Part shown: in pieces, positions 6,652 to 13,913 of the stretch | How positions within the stretch are numbered: the first letter of the stretch is position 1 | How the letters are laid out: every line of letters begins with the position of its first letter | Source of the DNA: Desulfuromonadaceae bacterium | Lineage (GTDB): Bacteria; Desulfobacterota; Desulfuromonadia; Desulfuromonadales; Geopsychrobacteraceae | Assembly (NCBI GenBank): GCA_013138655.1 | Contig: WTCI01000163.1 | Coordinates: 1 to 16,997, forward strand | DNA: 16,997 bases | Direction: 5' to 3' | Position numbers and translations under genes: made by a program | Notes under the pieces: generated by a model | What the model was told of the DNA's origin: nothing | Database searches by the model: none | What the model saw: the letters and a program-made list of their open reading frames with translations, nothing else

Positions 6652-8256
6652 TTACTCGTCGTTGTGAACCCTATAGAGCAATTCCTTGATTTCCTGAGAA
6701 GGCTCGGTTGTCATCAATGACACAATAATCATGGTCGCGATAACCGCCGGAACACCGACAACTGCGCTCGAAGTAAACGGGATATAGTAGGCCAGAATAG
6801 AGGTCTTGGGCAACAGCATGGAACCAAAGGTTACACCCAAGCCAACCACCATACCGGCGATGGCCGCTTCCTTGGTGGTACGACTCCACCACAGACCCAG
6901 CAGGAACAGCGGGAAGAAGGTGTTTGCACCCATGGCAAACGCCACTGCGGTAATCTGTGCAATCAGCGCCGGCGGATTCAGGGCGACGATAATGATGGAA
7001 ACGCCGAGAATAACGGTACCCACGCGGGCAATCAGCATCTTGCTCTCTTCACTGGCATTCGGTTTAAATACACGGAAGTAGATATCGTGTGCGAAGGCTG
7101 AGGAACCGGCCATCAACAAACCACCGACGGTCGAGAATGCTGCCGACACACCACCAGCCGCCAGGAAACCGGCAAACCCCTCGGGCAGACCGGCGAGCTC
7201 AGCCGCGTTAACAACGATAGCATCAGGCGTGATTATACCAGAGGTACCGAGCAGGTTGGAGAACTTGGCAAACGCGGAATAGGCCGGAGCCGTCCAGTAA
7301 ACCAAAGCGATGCAGAACAGACCCCAGACCACCTGCCAGCGTGCATCAGTGACGCGGGGAACCACATAGAAACGACCGATAACATGGGGCAGACCGGCAG
7401 TACCAAGCATCAGCGTCATGCACAGGGCAAACCAGTGATACATGGTGTATTTAGCAAACGGAAGGTAGTAGCTGGGATCTGAAATAGCCGCCGTAATACC
7501 GTTGCCACCATGACCGATGTCCCAAATTGCTGCACCATAACCGATCTGGGGAACTGCCGAGAAATAGCCCAGTTTGTTAGCGATGAAAAACAGGGGCAGG
7601 AAGAAAGTGATGACGATAACCACGTACTGGACCTGCATGTTCTTGGTGGCACCAAGCATCCCGGAAATAAGAACGTAAGTCAGAACAACACCGGTACCGA
7701 CAATAACCGAAGTCTGGTAGCTAATGCCGAAGATCCAGTTGAACATCATACCAATGCCTTTGTACTGACCGACAGCATAGACAAAGGAGATGAGAATAAC
7801 GATCAGTGCCGACATAAAACGGGCAGTGGTGGAATAGTAGCGGTCACCGACAAAATCCGGTGCGGTAAACTTACCGTAGCGACGTACCTGACCGGCCATC
7901 AGCACCAGCAACAGCACGTAACCACCCGTCCAGCCCAGAACGTAAGCGATGGCGAAGTAGCCTTTGAGATAGATCAGGCCCGCCATACCGAGGTAAGACG
8001 CTGCCGACATCCAGTTGGACGCAATCGCCATACCGCCACCGATCTGGCCGACGCCACGACCGGCCGCCCAGTAATCTTCGGTAGTCTGCGCCTTGGAAAA
8101 GACACCGACCAGGATGAACAGAACCAGCAGCGCGGTCATCATGATGGCGGGAATAATTTTAATCTCACCTTCCGGGTTGAGGTCGGTAACAGCAAAAGCG
8201 TTGCTGGCTATCAGCATAAAGAACAGGGTCAAGCCCCAATGCATCATTTTTTTCAT
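6652..8256 (-). CDS. Sodium:solute symporter family protein, acetate-permease (ActP)-like large subunit
   Basis: A 534-residue integral membrane protein of the SSS family. It has a cleavable-looking N-terminus (residues 1-22, ending SNAFA) and then about 13 hydrophobic segments. Family landmarks are TTEDYWAAGRG (58-68), SNWMSAASYLGMAG (80-93), GTAGLPHVIGRF (285-296) and SAAFSTVGGLLMAG (371-384). Ser375-Thr376 in the last are at the expected second sodium site. The pattern is closest to acetate and short monocarboxylate carriers such as ActP. Import of acetate driven by a sodium or cation gradient is the likely role, but the substrate is inferred. GGGAGAA precedes the ATG by eight bases. It is the third gene of a - strand operon, 18 bases after the small subunit gene, and is followed by a strong terminator. 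Confidence 0.9.
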   Translation of the reverse strand: MKKMMHWGLTLFFMLIASNAFAVTDLNPEGEIKIIPAIMMTALLVLFILVGVFSKAQTTEDYWAAGRGVGQIGGGMAIASNWMSAASYLGMAGLIYLKGYFAIAYVLGWTGGYVLLLVLMAGQVRRYGKFTAPDFVGDRYYSTTARFMSALIVILISFVYAVGQYKGIGMMFNWIFGISYQTSVIVGTGVVLTYVLISGMLGATKNMQVQYVVIVITFFLPLFFIANKLGYFSAVPQIGYGAAIWDIGHGGNGITAAISDPSYYLPFAKYTMYHWFALCMTLMLGTAGLPHVIGRFYVVPRVTDARWQVVWGLFCIALVYWTAPAYSAFAKFSNLLGTSGIITPDAIVVNAAELAGLPEGFAGFLAAGGVSAAFSTVGGLLMAGSSAFAHDIYFRVFKPNASEESKMLIARVGTVILGVSIIIVALNPPALIAQITAVAFAMGANTFFPLFLLGLWWSRTTKEAAIAGMVVGLGVTFGSMLLPKTSILAYYIPFTSSAVVGVPAVIATMIIVSLMTTEPSQEIKELLYRVHNDE

Positions 8257-8274
8257 ATCTAAATTCTCCCTTTC

Positions 8275-8625
8275 CTATTTTTGACTCTCGTGTTCAGACT
8301 CAAGCTTGTCAATAAACTTGCAGTAGACGTAGCACAGGAAAATAAACAGTGCGATCAGGAACTGCGAGGAATACCAGTAGTGGAAAGGGAAGCCCAAAAA
8401 CTTGGTTTCAGTCAGGAAGCTCTTGCCGGTCACCTGAGTAATCACCTCACCGGTACTCAGTGTCAACTGAACCACCTCATTCGGATCCGCTACCAGCTTC
8501 AGGAGAAGGAGAAAACCGAAAACAGAGACAAACCAAACGATAATGATCTTTTGTTTCATCGCCACGTCTTTTTTCATAAAGTCGCCGACCGGCCTGAAAA
8601 AATTAATATTAATATCTTTATCCAT
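8275..8625 (-). CDS. Symporter small subunit, DUF4212-like
   Basis: A 116-residue protein with two hydrophobic segments (about 28-44 and 86-104) and the hallmark FPFHYWYSSQFLIA before the second segment, followed by YVYCKFIDKLE. This matches the DUF4212 small subunit found directly upstream of one branch of sodium:solute symporters, probably needed for assembly or function of the carrier. The ATG at 8625 was chosen over the one at 8631 because AGGAGG lies seven bases before 8625 but only one base before 8631. The stretch between the membrane segments (about 45-78) is longer than usual for the family and rich in Thr, Val and Glu. Eighteen bases separate its stop from the large-subunit ATG. Confidence 0.82.
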   Translation of the reverse strand: MDKDININFFRPVGDFMKKDVAMKQKIIIVWFVSVFGFLLLLKLVADPNEVVQLTLSTGEVITQVTGKSFLTETKFLGFPFHYWYSSQFLIALFIFLCYVYCKFIDKLESEHESQK

Positions 8626-8806
8626 ACCCATACCTCCTCGGTGTCAATCTTTGGTGTCAAACTCATGAGGGCATCGCCCTCGCAAACCACATAAACTGTA
8701 TGTACCAATAAATTACGCCAAAGCTTGTTTTCTTGCCTGAATCCTCCTTTCGTTCAAGAAGTTCATAATCTGATCGGTGTAAAGCCTTTATACGGCACGG
8801 CGACCG

Positions 8807-8950
8807 CTACTCGCGGTTGATCAGCGAGTATAACGAACGCCGCTTACGAACACTTTTTTCACGATAGTCTTGATAATAAGAAAACACAAAGCAGATTATA
8901 GCGCCGCCGGTGATAATGCCGCCGAGAATATAATACAACGAGTCATCCAT
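8807..8950 (-). CDS. Small single-pass membrane protein at head of symporter operon
   Basis: A 47-residue protein beginning MDDSLYYILGGIITGG, with one hydrophobic span (about residues 5-23) followed by a basic tail (YREKSVRKRRS). The positive-inside rule puts the tail in the cytoplasm. The start at 8950 is supported by AAAGGA six bases upstream; a longer open frame exists but has no such signal. It is not a known named family to me. Position, strand and the promoter at 9015-9043 suggest it is co-transcribed with the symporter genes, although 181 bases separate it from the next start codon. A role as accessory subunit or regulatory peptide of the carrier is possible but unproven. Confidence 0.65.
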   Translation of the reverse strand: MDDSLYYILGGIITGGAIICFVFSYYQDYREKSVRKRRSLYSLINRE

Positions 8951-9014
8951 ACGGTTTCCTTTCCCGAGCCCCGTCAACCGGAACCGGCAACAAGAGGGAT
9001 TTTTCTTCCACGTT

Positions 9015-9043
9015 TTTATGCCACACGGGTCTTTTTCGGTCAA
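9015..9043 (-). promoter_or_regulatory. Candidate sigma-70 promoter for symporter operon
   Basis: On the - strand TTGACC (complement of 9038-9043) is separated by exactly 17 bases from CATAAA (complement of 9015-9020). This is a good match to the -35/-10 consensus, 65 bases before the start at 8950. A second AT-rich candidate, TATATT, lies further upstream without a good -35. Confidence 0.45.
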
Positions 9044-9131
9044 GTAAAATGTTGTTATAAAAATAATATACCACTTTTTCTCCAGAAACAAACCCGCGCA
9101 CAAAACCTTTCAAACAACATACAAAGAATCC

Positions 9132-9182
9132 ATTAATATCAAATAGTTATAAATATTAATCGGGCAAAACAGTGATTAATAT
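9132..9182. promoter_or_regulatory. Operator-like array of three ATTAATAT sites
   Basis: The octamer ATTAATAT or its reverse complement occurs at 9132-9139, 9153-9160 and 9175-9182. Starts are 21 and 22 bases apart, about two helical turns each, so all sites face the same side of the DNA. The last two form a perfect nine-base inverted repeat (ATATTAATC/GATTAATAT, twelve-base spacer). The array sits about 90 bases upstream of the candidate promoter at 9015-9043, a fitting place for an activator or nucleoid protein. Confidence 0.35.
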
Positions 9183-9494
9183 CAGAATTATTCCGGGCAG
9201 AACACGATATTTACAGCACGAGACAAACAACAAAAAAGGGGCTTACAACACAAGGTTCAACGTCAGGATAAAACAGCCATAGAAACGCCGCATACCAAGT
9301 ATAGTACGAAATAATTCACTTGCAATAAACATTGATGCACTTGCAAAAGGTTCCTGTCATATAATTATCTGAATCATTAGTTTCACACCATCGGCAGTTG
9401 CCTGTCGTCCGTATTGCGGCAAGATATTGCACGAGCGAATTACTTTATGGCTCTGATTGACGGGAACTGAAACGAAATCCATAAAACTGGTTTA

Positions 9495-9748
9495 GCCACT
9501 GAGACACACGGAGACACACGGACAACTACGGGACAAAATCAAAAGCTTGTCTCGCACAAAGCCACAAAGCCCACGAAGAAGAACAAGGGAAAAAGCGAAC
9601 TTATGGGTTGAAGATCAAAACCTGAATAATGGGTTTCCTTTGTGATCTTAGTGTCTTGAGTGAACGTAGTGAACGGGCGTGAGGAAGATTATGAACTTTT
9701 CTGATTTCAGGTTTTACGTCCCGCCCCTGTCCGTGTGGGTCCGTGGCC
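9495..9748. repeat. MITE-like composite repeat with inverted ends
   Basis: The left end (GCCACTGAGACACACGGAG, with GAGACACACG perfectly duplicated at 9501-9520) is mirrored at the right end by GTCCGTGTGGGTCCGTGGCC at 9729-9748. About 16 of 20 positions pair. Inside, AAAACCTGA (9617-9625) and TCAGGTTTT (9707-9715) form a nine-base inverted repeat. CACAAAGCCACAAAG (9556-9570) opposes a loosely related TTTGTGATCTTAGTGTC. Such degenerate, rhythmical ACACGGAG and CACAAAG stretches recur between genes in many bacterial genomes. No transposase is present. Confidence 0.5.
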
Positions 9749-9801
9749 AACATTTGCTTTCGTCATGGATTTACTGGAGCGAAGTGGATAAGCAGAATCT
9801 G
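9720..9801 (+). repeat. Dispersed repeat, copy B (inverted relative to copy at 6482-6553)
   Basis: This stretch aligns with the reverse complement of 6482-6553: the first 17 bases are identical, then an insertion shares the CCGTGG repeat theme of 9495-9748. The related block ATTTGCTTTCGTCATGGA to GCAGAATCTG follows. It lies just after the exonuclease III stop codon, so this copy may have replaced that operon's terminator region. Confidence 0.65.
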
Positions 9802-9820
9802 TAATTTCAGACAGTTAAAC

Positions 9821-10639
9821 TCAAAGCACAGCAAACTCGGCCCAGATCGGACAGTGATCAGACGGCTTTTCCATGCCGCGTAGTTGATAATCGATACCGG
9901 TGCCGGTGCACAGATCGAACAGCGGCCTGGTCGCCATTACCAGGTCGATTCGCAAACCACGTTTGGGGTTCTGGTCAAATCCGCGTGAGCGGTAATCAAA
10001 CCAGCTGTAGTGATCATTCACATCCGGATTCTTCATGCGAAAGCTGTCGATCAATCCCCAGCTCTTGAGCTTGTCCAGCCACTCCCGCTCTTCCGGCAAG
10101 AAACTGCATTTTCCAGTCCGTAGCCAGCGTTTGGCATTTTCTGCGCCGATACCGATATCGCTGTCCTCAGGTGAAATATTCATATCACCAAGCACGACCA
10201 GCAGTTCACCCGGATCGGCCTGGGTTTCCAACCAGTTCTGCAAGTTGACATAAAAGGCCTTTTTGCTGGGAAACTTTTCCGCATGCTGACGATTTTCACC
10301 CTGAGGGAAATAGCCGTTGATCACGCGCAGCCGACGACCGTCGGTCAGCCGGTAGCTGGTGATAAGCAACCGCCGTTGATGTGCGGGGTCCTCTGCGGCA
10401 AAGCCTTTCTGGACATCCAAGGGATCCAGTCTGGAGAGCGTCGCCACGCCGTAATGGGCTTTCTGCCCATGATAAACAACCTGGTAGCCCATGTCGGTGA
10501 TGACAGCGAGCGGAAACTCGCTGTCATGAACCTTGGTCTCCTGCAGGCCGATAATATCCGGCCGGTGCTGATCGATCAGGACCTGCAGCTGGTGAAACCT
10601 GGCCCGTAGGCCGTTAACATTAAAGGATACTATTTTCAA
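9821..10639 (-). CDS. xthA: Exodeoxyribonuclease III (AP endonuclease)
   Basis: A 272-residue exonuclease III very similar to Escherichia coli XthA. It cuts DNA at abasic sites and degrades 3' ends during base-excision repair. Landmarks are LQETKV with catalytic Glu34, NGYFPQGE with Tyr110, GDMN with Asp152 and Asn154, WFDYRS, RIDLV with Asp232, and SDHCP with Asp261-His262. I chose the TTG start at 10639 for two reasons. AAAGGA lies seven to eight bases upstream, and the product then begins at the same residue as the E. coli enzyme (its catalytic Glu is also residue 34). An upstream in-frame TTG at 10657 has no ribosome-binding site. It is the last gene of a three-gene - strand set, 25 bases after recQ. 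Confidence 0.95.
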   Translation of the reverse strand: MKIVSFNVNGLRARFHQLQVLIDQHRPDIIGLQETKVHDSEFPLAVITDMGYQVVYHGQKAHYGVATLSRLDPLDVQKGFAAEDPAHQRRLLITSYRLTDGRRLRVINGYFPQGENRQHAEKFPSKKAFYVNLQNWLETQADPGELLVVLGDMNISPEDSDIGIGAENAKRWLRTGKCSFLPEEREWLDKLKSWGLIDSFRMKNPDVNDHYSWFDYRSRGFDQNPKRGLRIDLVMATRPLFDLCTGTGIDYQLRGMEKPSDHCPIWAEFAVL

Positions 10640-10664
10640 GGGGTTTTCCTTTGGCAACGGTTGG

Positions 10665-12482
10665 TTATCGACACATATATCCGACGATCACGTCGATAAA
10701 TTCCGCACCATAACGCTGCAGTTTGATCTGGCCGACACCGTTGACCTGCAACAGTGCCTCATTATCAGTCGGCAATGTCGCGGCCATCTCGGCCAGACTG
10801 GCATCGCCGAAAACCACATAGGGAGGAACCCCATCGCGGTCGGCGATCTGTTTGCGGCGAGCGCGCAGCAGGTTAAACAGTTCCAGGTCGTATTCGAGGC
10901 CGACAATCTTCCGTTCCGGTCTCTTCTTTCGCTCCGGTTTAATCCGCGGCTTGCTGATGGTCAGCTGTATCTCTCCGCGCAACAGCGGCCGCGCCGCCTC
11001 GGTCAGCTTGAGCACCGAATAGTTGGCGATATCCTGTTCCAGGTAACCGTGATGGATCAATTGACGCAACAGGTGACTCCAGTGGGCCTGACTCTTTTCT
11101 CTGCCGATTCCATAGGTGGAAAGCTGCTCGTGACGCAGATCGAAAATCCGCTGGATTTTGGCACCACGCAGCACTTCGATGACATGGCCGACGCCGAAAC
11201 GCTGCCCGACCCGGTAGACGCAGGAGAGTGCCTTACGGGCATCCTCAGTGGCATTGTAACGCTCTGGAGGATTGAGGCAGATATCACAATTACCGCAGTC
11301 TTCTTCAAGACTTTCACCAAAATAACCAAGCAATGCTCGGCGGCGGCAGGTCCCGGACTCGGCAAAAGCGACCATGGCATTCAACTTATGAATTTCGATC
11401 CGCTTCTGCTCAGGGTTGCCCCCCTGTTCAATCAGTCCACGGCAGATGGCAATATCGCCATAACCGAACAGCAGCAGCACCTCGGCCGGCAGCCCGTCAC
11501 GCCCGGCACGACCGGTCTCCTGATAGTAGCTCTCGATATTTTTCGGCAGATCGTAATGAACAACAAAGCGCACATTCGGCTTGTCGATCCCCATCCCGAA
11601 GGCAACGGTAGCAACCACAATCTGCAGATCATCCCGCAGAAAGTCATCTTGCACCTGCTTGCGTACATCTGCAGGCAGACCGGCATGGTAGGCGGCCGCA
11701 CTGATACCGTCCGCTTGCAGTTTATCGGCAACCTCAGAGACCCGCTTACGGCTTAAACAGTAGACGATACCAGACTCTTGTCGACGGCTATCAAGAAAGG
11801 CACTGAGCTGCAGATAGGGCTTTGCCTTGTCGATTACCGTGTAGCGGATATTCGGCCGGTCGAATCCGGCGATAATCCGGCGGGCATTGTGCAAATGCAA
11901 CCGCTGGATGATATCGAGACGAGTCTGCTTTTCTGCGGTGGCGGTCAGCGCCACCATCGGTACTGACGGAAACTGTTCACGCAGTCGACCAAGCTGCACA
12001 TATTCGGGACGGAAATCATGTCCCCACTGGGAGACGCAGTGGGCTTCGTCAATAGCAAACAGAGCAATCTGCAGATCACCCAAGCGTGCGAGAAAATCCG
12101 AACTGAGCAACCGTTCCGGTGCCACATAGAGCAGGTCAAGCTGCCCGCTATGCAATTGCGACAACACCTGTCGGGCTTCATCTGTCCGCAGTGCGGAATT
12201 GTAGCAGGCAGCAGCTACTCCGTTAGCCTGCAAAGCATCAACCTGATCTTTCATCAATGAAATAAGCGGGGAAACTACGATGGCAACACCGGGACGGTGC
12301 AATGCCGGAATCTGAAAGCAGAGCGACTTGCCACCGCCGGTCGGCATCAACACAAAGGCATCCTTTCCAGCAATCAGATCATCAATAATCTGTTGCTGAT
12401 AGGGGCGGAATGCCTGATAACCGAAGACCCGCTGAAGGGTTTCCAGAGATGTGCCGGAAGCAGAGGCCGTATTTATCTTCAT
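10665..12482 (-). CDS. recQ: ATP-dependent DNA helicase RecQ
   Basis: A 605-residue RecQ helicase, close to the 609 residues of the E. coli protein. It unwinds DNA 3' to 5' in recombination and repair of stalled forks. It shows Walker A MPTGGGKS (46-53), DEAH (145-148) followed by the aromatic-rich loop [11 protein letters not shown], and motif [14 protein letters not shown] (319-330). The zinc-binding cysteines are Cys379, Cys396, Cys399 and Cys402. A winged-helix RQC domain follows (about 410-505), and a C-terminal HRDC domain (about 525-600) ends with the [16 protein letters not shown] motif. All domains look intact. The start codon follows the ubiD-like stop by five bases without a clear ribosome-binding site, which implies translational coupling. 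With exonuclease III downstream it makes a small repair cluster. Confidence 0.96.
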   Translation of the reverse strand: MKINTASASGTSLETLQRVFGYQAFRPYQQQIIDDLIAGKDAFVLMPTGGGKSLCFQIPALHRPGVAIVVSPLISLMKDQVDALQANGVAAACYNSALRTDEARQVLSQLHSGQLDLLYVAPERLLSSDFLARLGDLQIALFAIDEAHCVSQWGHDFRPEYVQLGRLREQFPSVPMVALTATAEKQTRLDIIQRLHLHNARRIIAGFDRPNIRYTVIDKAKPYLQLSAFLDSRRQESGIVYCLSRKRVSEVADKLQADGISAAAYHAGLPADVRKQVQDDFLRDDLQIVVATVAFGMGIDKPNVRFVVHYDLPKNIESYYQETGRAGRDGLPAEVLLLFGYGDIAICRGLIEQGGNPEQKRIEIHKLNAMVAFAESGTCRRRALLGYFGESLEEDCGNCDICLNPPERYNATEDARKALSCVYRVGQRFGVGHVIEVLRGAKIQRIFDLRHEQLSTYGIGREKSQAHWSHLLRQLIHHGYLEQDIANYSVLKLTEAARPLLRGEIQLTISKPRIKPERKKRPERKIVGLEYDLELFNLLRARRKQIADRDGVPPYVVFGDASLAEMAATLPTDNEALLQVNGVGQIKLQRYGAEFIDVIVGYMCR

Positions 12483-12487
12483 AATAA

Positions 12488-13822
12488 TCAGAGATTAAAG
12501 TCAGCGAATCGTGGTCGCAATTGTTTTACCGTTTGTTCATCCTCAACCACCAGAGTCTTCGGGTCGACCCCGGTCGCATCGATTGCCAGCCGTTTGCCGT
12601 TTCGATAGATCCGTTTTTCGTCAATCCGGTTGATCAAACGCCAATACGCCGTCGAAAAATCCTGTAGATCAATATCGCTATCAAGCAAAATTAACAGCTT
12701 CGATTTCTGCAACGGGCTGTCGGCCCAAAGAGCCTCGACCAGCTGCTTAACAGTTTTACTGTTCTGTCGCTGAACACTGAGCAATGCCACACCGTGGAAG
12801 ATTGTCATTTCCGGCATTTGCAGATCGATGATTTGCGGAAAATCGATTTTTAACATCTGGCGCAGCAAGCACTCACTGGTTTTTGCCAGAAAGATATTCT
12901 CGCTCGGCGGCGGCCCCACCACAGTCGCCGGCATAATCGCATTATCACGGCAAGAGATCGATGTGACCCGTAACAGCGGGCAATCGTTTCGCGTAACATA
13001 ACATCCGGTATGATTACCGAATGGACCTTCAAAACAGGTCTCACCGGGATTAATTTCACCTTCGATGACAAATTCGGCATCCACAGGAACATTCAGCGGC
13101 TGACTCACACAGGCGGTGGTTGTTAATGCCGTCGAAAAAAGCCGCCGGCAAATTGCCAGTTCATCGCAAGCTGCTGGAATTGGGGCCGCAGCCAACCAGT
13201 AGAGTGCAGGATCACTGCCGAATACCAGTGCCACGGGAAGAGGTGAATTATTCTTATGAGCTATATCTAAGTGCTCTGCAGCACCACTGCCGGGTGAGAA
13301 ATTGAGCGCAACATGTTGTTCGTCAATAATTTGTCCACGATAAATACCTAGATTTTGTGTGCCGGTCTGCGGGTGTTTGGTGATCACCAGCGGCAGTGTA
13401 AAATAGCGGCCTGCTTCCAGCGGCCAGGTTTTCAGCGCAGGCAAACTGCTGAGATTCTCAAGAACCTGATACTGATAACGAGGCTCTATCTCAACTACGG
13501 TCTCAGCTTTTACCGACAATTTTCGTAAACGTTCAACGGCACTCCCCTGCCCTGAATTCAACAACTGTTCGATCTGCTCAGTAAAATGTTCCAAATCACG
13601 GCAGCGTAACAGTTGTGACATTCTGCGAGCAGATCCGAACAGGTTGACAGTCAATGGAAACGGCGACCCCTGCACCTGTTCGAACAGTATGGCCTTGCCG
13701 TCTTGCCGGACAAATTCACGACGGGCCAGCGCAGCCACCTCTAAATTCGTATCGACTGAGCGCTTGATCCGCCTCAGATCACCGTTATTTTCCAGCCGTT
13801 GCAGAAACTCTTGCAGATCCAT
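12488..13822 (-). CDS. UbiD family (de)carboxylase-like protein
   Basis: A 444-residue protein of the UbiD family, whose members use prenylated FMN to (de)carboxylate aromatic or unsaturated acids. Shared landmarks are NLGIYRGQ with Asn157 and Arg162, Glu221 in DELAICRRL, and EGPFGNHTGCY with Glu265, plus GPPPSE near 303-308. Two features depart from typical members. The usual RWLxHRGGA segment, which contributes a metal-ligand His, is replaced around 171-181 by ALNFSPGSGAA. The acidic residue after EGPFG is Asn270. The protein is also some 50 residues shorter than E. coli UbiD. The true substrate is unknown; ubiquinone synthesis is not implied, since such bacteria normally use menaquinone. 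The ATG at 13822 lies 34 bases after the nuo terminator and is the first gene of the ubiD-recQ-xthA set. Confidence 0.85.
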   Translation of the reverse strand: MDLQEFLQRLENNGDLRRIKRSVDTNLEVAALARREFVRQDGKAILFEQVQGSPFPLTVNLFGSARRMSQLLRCRDLEHFTEQIEQLLNSGQGSAVERLRKLSVKAETVVEIEPRYQYQVLENLSSLPALKTWPLEAGRYFTLPLVITKHPQTGTQNLGIYRGQIIDEQHVALNFSPGSGAAEHLDIAHKNNSPLPVALVFGSDPALYWLAAAPIPAACDELAICRRLFSTALTTTACVSQPLNVPVDAEFVIEGEINPGETCFEGPFGNHTGCYVTRNDCPLLRVTSISCRDNAIMPATVVGPPPSENIFLAKTSECLLRQMLKIDFPQIIDLQMPEMTIFHGVALLSVQRQNSKTVKQLVEALWADSPLQKSKLLILLDSDIDLQDFSTAYWRLINRIDEKRIYRNGKRLAIDATGVDPKTLVVEDEQTVKQLRPRFADFNL

Positions 13823-13856
13823 TCCGACAGTTTAACCGATACTCACGCTGCAAACA

Positions 13857-13891
13857 TAAAAAAAAGCCCCTCGGACGGAATCCGAGGGGCT
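13857..13891 (-). terminator. Intrinsic terminator of the nuo operon
   Basis: On the - strand an eleven-base perfect stem (AGCCCCTCGGA with TCCGAGGGGCT; plus-strand arms 13865-13875 and 13881-13891, loop of five) is followed by seven T residues (complement of 13858-13864). It lies 22 bases after the nuoN stop codon. Confidence 0.93.
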
Positions 13892-13913
13892 TAGAGACTA
13901 ACAAGCGATGCTA

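Larger units (their letters stand above)
8951..9820. other. 870-base non-coding region upstream of the symporter operon
   Basis: No credible gene is visible on either strand. The right part (9495-9801) is repeat material; the part near 9015-9182 holds a candidate promoter and an AT-rich array. Positions 9183-9494 hold nothing I can name beyond two copies of CACTTGCAA about 20 bases apart (9318-9326, 9339-9347). No clear terminator is seen after the exonuclease III stop at 9821. Confidence 0.6.

Noticed and set aside
7510..8262. 250-codon open frame on the + strand
   Set aside because: It is antisense to the symporter gene, has an implausible His/Asn/Gln-rich composition without domains, and arises from the GC pattern of the real gene.
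8713..8766. 17-codon frame on the - strand (MNFLNERRIQARKQALA)
   Set aside because: No ribosome-binding site before its ATG; the strong AGGAGG lies inside it, so it is more likely leader sequence.
9331..9360. Possible sigma-54 promoter (GGAACCTTTTGCAA on the - strand)
   Set aside because: The GG to GC distance is eight bases instead of ten, so the consensus is not met.
9495..9523. Tandem GAGACACACG as a possible CRISPR or VNTR
   Set aside because: Only two units of ten bases with no spacers; better seen as the end of a degenerate intergenic repeat.
11049..11756. 235-codon open frame on the + strand
   Set aside because: It lies antisense within recQ, whose motifs are intact; no recognisable domain or ribosome-binding site.
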